In this document: positions 6,601 through 11,481 of the stretch, one piece after another
How positions within the stretch are numbered: position 1 is the first letter of the stretch
How the letters are laid out: each line of letters opens with the position of its first letter
Assembly (NCBI GenBank): GCA_000437595.1
Contig: FR899886.1
Coordinates: forward strand, 7,973 to 19,453
Length of the DNA stretch: 11,481 nucleotides
Origin: Faecalibacterium sp. CAG:74
GTDB lineage: Bacteria > Bacillota > Clostridia > Christensenellales > Aristaeellaceae
Direction: 5' to 3'
The notes under the pieces: generated by a model
Told to the model about the DNA's origin: nothing
What the model saw: the letters and a program-made list of their open reading frames with translations, nothing else
Database searches by the model: none
Made by a program: the position numbers and the translations under genes

Positions 6601-8226
6601 ATGGCATATCAGGCACTCTACCGCCAGTGGCGACCCAAAGACTTTTCCAGCATGGTGGCGCAGGAGGCGGTCATCTCCACGCTGCGCAATCAGGTGATGA
6701 GCGGGCGCGTCGCCCATGCGTACCTCTTCTGCGGCAGCCGCGGCACGGGCAAGACGTCCACCGCGAAAATCCTCGCGCGCGCCATCAACTGTGAGCACCC
6801 CGTGAACGGCGACCCGTGCGGGCAGTGCGAATCCTGCCGCCGTCTGCTGGCGGACGAGTCGATGGACGTGATGGAAATCGACGCGGCGAGCAACAATGGC
6901 GTCGAGGAAATCCGCAACCTGCGCGAGACGGTCAAATATCCGCCGCAGCAGGGGAAATACAAGGTCTATATCATCGACGAAGTGCACATGCTGTCCACTT
7001 CCGCGTTTAATGCCCTGCTGAAAACGCTGGAGGAGCCGCCGGCGTACGTCGTTTTCATCCTCGCGACGACCGAGCCGCAGAAGCTGCCCGCGACGATTCT
7101 CAGCCGCTGCCAGCGCTTCGACTTCGGGCGGATTCCGGCGCACCAAATCGCGGGGCGGCTGCGTCAGGCGGCGGAGGGCGCGAAGGCGGAAGCGTCGGAG
7201 AACGCGCTGATGCTCATCGCCCGCGCCGCAGAGGGCGGAATGCGCGACGCGCTGTCGATACTGGACATGTGCCTGGGCTATTCCAATCAGGTGACGGAAG
7301 ACCTCGTGCGCAATGTGCTGGGCACGAGCGACCGCAGCTTCCTGTTCCGCTTCGCCGACGCGCTGGAAAAAGAGGACGCGTCCGCCGTCATGCGGATGAT
7401 TGACGAATTGATGCGCGCCGGACGCGAACCGATGGTGTTCGCCAAGGACGTCAGCCAGCACCTGCGCGCGCTGCTGATTGCCAAGTGCAGCCCCGACGAC
7501 CTGAGCGCCCTGCTTGACCTGACGCAGGAGGACGCGCAGGAGTACGCGCAGCAGGCGGAAAAATTCACCACGACGCGGCTGATGCACATGCTGGAGCTGT
7601 TCATGCGCGTGGAAACCGACTTGCGCTGGGCGTCGTCGCCGCGAATCGTGCTGGAAAACGCCGCGCTGAAAAGCTGCCTGCGGACGAGCGAGGCGGACAC
7701 CGCGGCGCTGAACGACCGCATCAGCGAACTGGAAAAGCAGCTGACCGCCTTGCAGGAGAAGCTGCAAAGCGGCGCGTTTGCCCCTGCGCAGCCCGCGAAA
7801 AAGGCGGCAAAGCCTGCATCCGAGCCGAAGCAGGAAGCGCCCAAGCCCGCCGCGCCCCCCGTGATGACCCCGACCGGCAAGACCGACGCGGACGCGTGGA
7901 AGGAAGCCATGAACATCTTGAAACGCTCCGATCCCGGCACGTTCGCCATGCTGACGATGGGCAAATACGCCGGGTGCGACGGCGACACCTACCGCTGGCA
8001 GGCGCCGATGGGGCAGGAACTGTACGTCGGGCTGATGAATCAGGAGAAGAAGCGCGCGGCGATTGCGTCGGCGCTGACGCAGGCATCGGGGATGCAATGC
8101 CGCTTTGAGGCGATCGGCGCGGTGAAGGAGAAGAAAGCCGACCAGAGCGACGAATCCTTCCTCGCGGCGCTGGAAACGACCTTCGGCAAGGCGAACACGA
8201 TGGTGCAGGAGGACGTGAAGGGGTGA
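6601..8226 (+). CDS. dnaX: DNA polymerase III subunit gamma/tau
   Basis: Clamp-loader ATPase of the replicative polymerase. The 541-residue protein opens with YQALYRQWRPKDFSSMVAQE, typical of the family. Walker A is GSRGTGKTS (residues 45-53), followed by the four-cysteine zinc module (Cys64, Cys73, Cys76, Cys79). Walker B is IIDEVHML (124-131), and sensor 1 with the arginine-finger SRC motif reads ATTEPQKLPATILSRCQRFDF. The AAA+ lid and collar domains follow, then a Lys/Ala/Pro-rich linker (about residues 395-425) and a C-terminal tau-like domain. No good slippery heptamer is seen, so a separate gamma form is not predicted. AAGGAG at 6581-6586 is 14 nt from the ATG, unusually far. The next gene overlaps the stop codon. 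Confidence 0.97.
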   Translation: MAYQALYRQWRPKDFSSMVAQEAVISTLRNQVMSGRVAHAYLFCGSRGTGKTSTAKILARAINCEHPVNGDPCGQCESCRRLLADESMDVMEIDAASNNGVEEIRNLRETVKYPPQQGKYKVYIIDEVHMLSTSAFNALLKTLEEPPAYVVFILATTEPQKLPATILSRCQRFDFGRIPAHQIAGRLRQAAEGAKAEASENALMLIARAAEGGMRDALSILDMCLGYSNQVTEDLVRNVLGTSDRSFLFRFADALEKEDASAVMRMIDELMRAGREPMVFAKDVSQHLRALLIAKCSPDDLSALLDLTQEDAQEYAQQAEKFTTTRLMHMLELFMRVETDLRWASSPRIVLENAALKSCLRTSEADTAALNDRISELEKQLTALQEKLQSGAFAPAQPAKKAAKPASEPKQEAPKPAAPPVMTPTGKTDADAWKEAMNILKRSDPGTFAMLTMGKYAGCDGDTYRWQAPMGQELYVGLMNQEKKRAAIASALTQASGMQCRFEAIGAVKEKKADQSDESFLAALETTFGKANTMVQEDVKG

Positions 8227-8954
8227 GCAGCGCGGACATTCGCGGGATGTTTGCCGGACTGCCGGGTGCGCACGGCATCATCGAAGCGGCGCTGAACGGG
8301 CAGGGGCGCGTGATGACGGATGATTCGGCGCGTCCGAGCAGCGCGGCAGTGCTGGCGGGCGATTTCCTCTTCTTCGGCGGCGAACCATCGGAAGAATTGG
8401 TGCGGCGCGCACTGAACGCGGAGAATCGCGCGTGGATTGTGCAGGGGAGCAGTGCGTTTCTCGCGCTGGTGCAGGCGCAGCGGTCGGGAACGTGGTCGGA
8501 GCGCATCGCCTTTGACCCGCACCGTCAGCCGGAGGATGCGCACCTGACTGCGCTGCTGGCGAATCTGCCGCAGGGCGTGGCGCTTGTGCCGATTGGCGCG
8601 GCGGAAATGGCGTTCTGCCGCAAGACCCCGTGGGCGGCGGACTTCGTGAATCAATTCACGGAGGATGAATATGCGCGGAACGGGCTGGGGGTGCTTGTCT
8701 GCGCGGATGGTGCGTTCGTGTCGGGTGCATCCAGCTACGCGGCGTATCCCGGCGGCATCGAGGTGGAGGTGGACACAGCACCGGCGTACCGCGGACACGG
8801 CTACGCGACGCTGGCAGCGGCAAAGCTCATCTTGACGGCGCATCAGCAGGGGAAAATTGCGACGTGGGACGCGGCGAATGAAACATCAGCACACATTGCG
8901 CAGAAACTCGGCTACCGTGTAACCTGCGCCTATCAAGTCTTCACAACGGCGTAA
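8223..8954 (+). CDS. GNAT-family N-acetyltransferase
   Basis: The 243-residue protein has a variable N-terminal half and a C-terminal GNAT fold. The acetyl-CoA pyrophosphate-binding motif is VDTAPAYRGHGYATLAAAKLI, with Arg190-Gly-His-Gly193-Tyr-Ala195, followed by the WDAANETSAHIAQKLGYR segment where GNAT proteins place their late helix, and a final strand YQVF. The layout resembles the two-part 'GNAT acetyltransferase' family that includes ZmaR-like proteins. The substrate cannot be told from sequence. The start is a GTG at 8223 whose last bases form the dnaX TGA stop (4-nt overlap); AGGAGG at 8207-8212 supports it with a 10-nt spacing. Translation is therefore likely coupled to dnaX. Confidence 0.85.
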   Translation: MSSADIRGMFAGLPGAHGIIEAALNGQGRVMTDDSARPSSAAVLAGDFLFFGGEPSEELVRRALNAENRAWIVQGSSAFLALVQAQRSGTWSERIAFDPHRQPEDAHLTALLANLPQGVALVPIGAAEMAFCRKTPWAADFVNQFTEDEYARNGLGVLVCADGAFVSGASSYAAYPGGIEVEVDTAPAYRGHGYATLAAAKLILTAHQQGKIATWDAANETSAHIAQKLGYRVTCAYQVFTTA

Positions 8955-8962
8955 CCATTGGC

Positions 8963-9013
8963 GCACCCGTCAGGATGATTCGCATTCCGCGTTTCCTGCC
9001 GGGTGCATTTTTT
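8963..9013 (+). terminator. Rho-independent terminator after the acetyltransferase gene
   Basis: GCACCCG (8963-8969) pairs with CGGGTGC (9000-9006). After a T-C mismatch the stem continues with CAGG (8971-8974) and CCTG (8995-8998). ATTTTTT follows. It ends the DUF2500-dnaX-acetyltransferase transcript. Confidence 0.85.
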
Positions 9014-9050
9014 GACGAAATTTCAACGGTTCGGACGATTTTCACAAAAA

Positions 9051-9172
9051 TCCTGCTGGATTCCTCAGAAAAACCACAAAATTTTTCCGGACAGCAGGAA
9101 ATAGGGGGGACATGTAGAATTAGAAAAGTCGGGCTAAATTGTAACCTCAACTTTTCCCGCCCCGAAAGGGGC
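9051..9172 (+). other. Structured leader before the carboxyltransferase gene
   Basis: The 182-nt gap from the terminator to the gene start has no supported ORF but three nested or serial stem-loops. The first is TCCTGCTG (9051-9058) with CAGCAGGA (9092-9099), enclosing GAAAAA/TTTTTC (9068-9073 and 9082-9087). The second is GAAAAGT (9123-9129) with ACTTTTC (9150-9156). The third is GCCCC-GAAA-GGGGC (9159-9172), ending 7 nt before the ribosome binding site. Pairing of GGGC in the second loop (9131-9134) with GCCC (9159-9162) would compete with the last hairpin. No riboswitch class is recognised and no convincing promoter was found here. Confidence 0.5.
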
Positions 9173-9179
9173 ATGACAT

Positions 9180-9187
9180 GGAGGGAG
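9180..9187 (+). promoter_or_regulatory. Ribosome binding site that fixes the carboxyltransferase start
   Basis: GGAGGGAG lies 8 nt before the ATG at 9196 and directly overlaps the in-frame ATG at 9178. The upstream ATG has no ribosome binding site of its own, so 9196 is the likely start. Confidence 0.8.
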
Positions 9188-9195
9188 TTTTGAAC

Positions 9196-10677
9196 ATGAG
9201 TGAGCAGAACCTGAAGCAGGTGCTGGCGAAAAAGCAGAGCATCCTGCAGGGAGACGCGGAACGAATCGCAAAGCAGCGCGCGGCTGGCAAGCTGACCGCC
9301 CGTGAACGGGTGGCGAAGCTGCTGGACGCCGGCTCTTTCGTGGAGACGGATGCGCTGGTATCCCGCAATGGGGATTACGCCGGGGTCGTGACCGGCAGCG
9401 GCACGGTGCAGGATCGCCCTGTGTATGTGTTCGCGCAGGATTTCACGGTGCATGGCGGCGCGATGGGGCAGATGCAGGCGCAGAAGATTGTCAAGGTGCT
9501 GGATCTGGCGCAGAAGACGGGCGCGCCCGTGATTGCCCTGTGCGACAGCGCTGGTGTGCGCATTGACGAGGGCGCGGCGGCGATGAACGCCTACGCTTCC
9601 GTTTTCACCCGTCTGGCAAAGCTCAGCGGCGTGGTGCCGGTCATCGCGCTGGTGCTGGGCCCGGTGGTCGGCGGCGCGGCAATGATCGCCCAGCTGGCTG
9701 ACATCACCATTGAAGCCGAAAACGTTGGTCAGCTGATGGTCTATGGCCCGCAGGTCATGAGCGCCATTTCCGGCAAGACGGTGGATGCCAAGGCGGTCGG
9801 CGGCGCGAAGGCGATGGCTGCGCAGGGCGGCGTCGCGCTGACGGCGAAGGACGAGGACGAAGCCATCTCTCTGGCGGTGCAGGTGCTGGACTATCTGCCC
9901 GGCTGCAACGCGGAGGATGCCGCGATTGTTGATACCGACGACATGAACCGCATTCTGCCCGTGCTGGACGCGGCGGACGCGGAAAGCCAGCTGGCTGCCA
10001 TGGCGGACGGCGCGGCGTATGTGGAGCTTTTCAAGGACTACGGCAAGGAAATCCGCGTTGCGCTGACCCGCGTGGGCGGCCGTCCGGTCGGTCTGGTGGT
10101 TGGCAACGGCAAGGAGAACGACGGCGTGCTGACGGCGCAGTCCGCAAGCAAGGCCGCGCGCTTCATCCGCCTGTGCGACTGCTACAGCCTGCCGGTCGTG
10201 TCCCTCATCAACAGCAAGGGCGTTGCCGTCCCGACGGTTGACGAGCAGGCGGCGACCATCAAGGCGACCACCCAGTTGCTTTACGCCTACGCGGAAGCGA
10301 CGACGGCGAAGGTGTCCATTGTCACCGGCAATGCCATCGGTCAGGCGTATGTCGCCATGGGCGGCAAGAGCAATGCTGACGTCACCTACGCGTGGCCGGG
10401 CGCGGTGATTTCCGCCCTGACCCCCGAAGCGGCGGTGCAGGTGCTCTACACCGACGACCTGAAGGCGGATAAGAAGCCCGCGCTCCAGTCCCGTGCGGAA
10501 TTGGAAGCGAAGTTCGCTGCGGATGTGGCGGACGGCGTGGCGGCTGCCGCGGCTGGCATGGTCGATGACGTGATTGATCCCGCCGAAACGCGCAAGTATG
10601 TCATTGCGGCGCTGGAGATGCTCTCCTCCAAGCGCGAATCCAATCCCCCGAAGAAGCACGGCAACCTGCCGCTGTGA
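9196..10677 (+). CDS. Carboxyltransferase subunit of a biotin-dependent decarboxylase (MmdA-like)
   Basis: The 493-residue protein has the double crotonase-like carboxyltransferase fold of methylmalonyl-CoA decarboxylase alpha, propionyl-CoA carboxylase beta and transcarboxylase 12S. It would move a carboxyl group from an acyl-CoA or related substrate to biotin on a carrier protein. The N-terminal signature ERIAKQRAAGKLTARERVAKLLD is characteristic, as is the C-terminal tail KRESNPPKKHGNLPL. The N-domain oxyanion-hole region reads GPVVGGAA (155-162). The C-domain motif reads GQAYVAMGG (from Gly382), where the family usually has GGAY. Other core stretches (CDSAGVRIDEG, VTYAWPGAVIS) are somewhat diverged. 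The next genes encode an OadG-like subunit and a biotin carrier, so a Na+-pumping decarboxylase is likely; the substrate is uncertain. Confidence 0.88.
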   Translation: MSEQNLKQVLAKKQSILQGDAERIAKQRAAGKLTARERVAKLLDAGSFVETDALVSRNGDYAGVVTGSGTVQDRPVYVFAQDFTVHGGAMGQMQAQKIVKVLDLAQKTGAPVIALCDSAGVRIDEGAAAMNAYASVFTRLAKLSGVVPVIALVLGPVVGGAAMIAQLADITIEAENVGQLMVYGPQVMSAISGKTVDAKAVGGAKAMAAQGGVALTAKDEDEAISLAVQVLDYLPGCNAEDAAIVDTDDMNRILPVLDAADAESQLAAMADGAAYVELFKDYGKEIRVALTRVGGRPVGLVVGNGKENDGVLTAQSASKAARFIRLCDCYSLPVVSLINSKGVAVPTVDEQAATIKATTQLLYAYAEATTAKVSIVTGNAIGQAYVAMGGKSNADVTYAWPGAVISALTPEAAVQVLYTDDLKADKKPALQSRAELEAKFAADVADGVAAAAAGMVDDVIDPAETRKYVIAALEMLSSKRESNPPKKHGNLPL

Positions 10678-10700
10678 TTGAGGAAAGGATTGTGTGAAAA

Positions 10701-11090
10701 ATGGACTTTGCAGCCTTTTTGAGTAATCTGGGCAATAATCTGGGCTTCGGCTTGACCGTCACCCTCATCGGCATCGCCATCGTGTTCCTCGGTTTGACGA
10801 TTCTGATTGGTCTGATCAAGCTGATGGAAAATGCCACCGCGAACCTCGGCAAGGGCGGCAAGAAGGCAAAGAAGCAGGCGGAAGCGCCCGCTCCCGCGCC
10901 GGTTGCCGCGCCCGTGGTGGAGGAAGCGCCCGTGGCGGATGACAGCGAGCTGATTGCGGTCATTTCCGCCGCTGTGGCGATGATGATGGAGGATGGCAGC
11001 GCCTTCACGGTGCGCCGCGTCCGCCGCGTGCAGAATGCGCCCGCCTGGCAGAAGGCTGGCCGCGAAGAACAGGTGTACAGCCGCTTCTAA
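10701..11090 (+). CDS. OadG-like gamma subunit of a Na+-translocating decarboxylase
   Basis: Small membrane subunit that assembles and stabilises sodium-pumping decarboxylases (OadG/MmdD role). The 129-residue protein has one transmembrane segment at about residues 15-39 (FGLTVTLIGIAIVFLGLTIL region), a basic stretch (GKGGKKAKKQ), an Ala/Pro linker and a C-terminal domain. That domain, DDSELIAVISAAVAMMMEDG followed by FTVRRVRRVQNAPAWQKAGREEQ, matches the OadG family of gut Clostridia as I know it. AAAGGA at 10684-10689 precedes the ATG by 11 nt. It begins 23 nt after the carboxyltransferase stop, so the two share a transcript. A palindromic repeat element starts directly after its stop codon. 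Confidence 0.88.
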   Translation: MDFAAFLSNLGNNLGFGLTVTLIGIAIVFLGLTILIGLIKLMENATANLGKGGKKAKKQAEAPAPAPVAAPVVEEAPVADDSELIAVISAAVAMMMEDGSAFTVRRVRRVQNAPAWQKAGREEQVYSRF

Positions 11091-11091
11091 T

Positions 11092-11252
11092 ATACTATTT
11101 CCTGCATTCACCTGTGCCATCTGCTTGCGCCTTTTCCTTTCTGGCGTCCGTTCATTCCACTTAGCGTAGCGCTGCTACGCTGCGTTTCATTCACGTTAGC
11201 CAGAAAGAAAAATTCGCGGACATCTTGGCACATGCTCATTTGGAAATAGTAT
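11092..11252. repeat. Palindromic MITE-like repeat element, copy 2
   Basis: This 161-bp stretch is bounded by ATACTATTTCC (11092-11102) and its exact reverse complement (11242-11252). The arms remain complementary inward, for example TGTGCCA near 11112 with TGGCACA near 11226, and TTTCTTTCTGGC-like against GCCAGAAAGAAAAA. The apex is an 8-bp hairpin AGCGTAGC/GCTACGCT (11163-11170 and 11174-11181) with loop GCT. GCCAGAAAGAAAAAT (11199-11213) matches copy 1 at 13 of 15 positions and TTCATTCA (11186-11193) at 7 of 8. It contains no ORF and begins two bases after the OadG-like stop codon, inside what should be one operon. Confidence 0.75.
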
Positions 11253-11304
11253 CGGCTTGAACATGACAACAAATTGAACGATTTTGACAGGAGGAAATCC
11301 CATC

Positions 11305-11481
11305 ATGCGTACCTTCAATATTACGGTCAACGGTCAGACTTATGTGGTGGATGTGGAAGAAGTCGGCGGCGTGCAGACCGCTGCGCCCGTGCGCGCTGCT
11401 GCCCCTGTGGCGGCTGCTCCCGTGGCGGCGGCTCCGGCTGCTGCGCCCAAGGCGGCTGCGGCGGCTCCCGTGGCGGGCGGC
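11305..11481 (+). CDS. Biotin carboxyl carrier subunit, 5' part
   Basis: The ORF is open to the window edge (59 codons), so it is partial. It begins MRTFNITVNGQTYVVDVEEVGG, the usual N-terminal strand pair of biotin carrier subunits of Na+-pumping decarboxylases (MmdC-like). A long Ala/Pro/Val/Lys linker follows, which in the family is a flexible tether. The biotinylated lysine motif would lie beyond the window, so biotinylation is inferred. AGGAGG at 11289-11294 precedes the ATG at 11305 by 10 nt. It follows the OadG-like gene after 214 nt, most of it repeat copy 2; no convincing separate promoter was seen. The carrier would shuttle CO2 from the carboxyltransferase to the membrane beta subunit. 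Confidence 0.88.
   Translation, partial: MRTFNITVNGQTYVVDVEEVGGVQTAAPVRAAAPVAAAPVAAAPAAAPKAAAAAPVAGG

Noticed and set aside
7788..7800. Possible programmed frameshift site in dnaX (GCG AAA AAG)
   Set aside because: The heptamer is G AAA AAG rather than A AAA AAG, so P-site re-pairing would be poor, and the -1 frame has no early stop to create a short gamma form.
9012..9040. TTGACG as a -35 box for the carboxyltransferase operon
   Set aside because: It overlaps the terminator T-tract and no acceptable -10 box lies 16-18 bp downstream. TAGAAT at 9115-9120 likewise lacks a -35 partner.
8941..10659. Long minus-strand ORF (572 codons) opposite the carboxyltransferase gene, and similar ones opposite sufS, sufU and dnaX
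   Set aside because: Same composition artefact: His/Arg-rich, no ribosome binding sites and no recognisable domains.
11257..11285. TTGAAC...GATTTT as an internal promoter for the biotin carrier gene
   Set aside because: The -10 match is too weak to separate from chance in this A/T-richer spacer.

Overview
The window looks like chromosomal DNA from a GC-rich anaerobic member of the Bacillota (class Clostridia). The main reasons are a suf operon in the order sufC-sufB-sufD-sufS-sufU with a SufU-type scaffold, a short SufD, strong AGGAGG-type ribosome binding sites, consensus sigma-A promoters, and a sodium-pump decarboxylase gene set. Finer placement (for example Christensenellales or Oscillospirales) is a guess. 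Codon use is strongly biased to GCG/GGC/CTG, which creates very long meaningless ORFs on the opposite strand. All convincing protein genes are on the + strand; the only minus-strand gene is a tRNA.

Region 1 (1-5093): a consensus promoter, preceded by a perfect inverted repeat, leads into a leader of about 230 nt that contains a 167-bp palindromic repeat element. Five tightly packed genes for SUF iron-sulfur cluster assembly follow: ABC ATPase SufC, scaffold proteins SufB and SufD, cysteine desulfurase SufS and sulfur-acceptor SufU. The last three overlap one another. A rho-independent terminator closes the operon.

Region 2 (5094-5930): an unrecognised single-pass membrane protein with its own terminator, then a minus-strand tRNA-Ala(CGC) with a strong promoter and terminator. 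The tRNA reads GCG, an Ala codon this genome uses heavily.

Region 3 (5931-9013): a divergent promoter drives a DUF2500-like membrane protein, dnaX (DNA polymerase III gamma/tau) and a GNAT acetyltransferase whose GTG start overlaps the dnaX stop. A pair of stacked hairpins precedes dnaX, and a terminator follows the acetyltransferase.

Region 4 (9014-11481): a structured, apparently non-coding leader precedes a carboxyltransferase (MmdA-like), an OadG-like gamma subunit and the start of a biotin carrier protein that runs off the window. Together these suggest a biotin-dependent, Na+-translocating decarboxylase whose beta subunit should lie downstream. A second 161-bp palindromic element separates the gamma-subunit gene from the biotin carrier gene.

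The most interesting signal is the pair of elements at 127-293 and 11092-11252. They share architecture, terminal inverted repeats and short conserved blocks, while their stems differ in compensatory ways. They look like two diverged members of one folded, MITE-like repeat family, one sitting in an operon leader and the other inside an operon.
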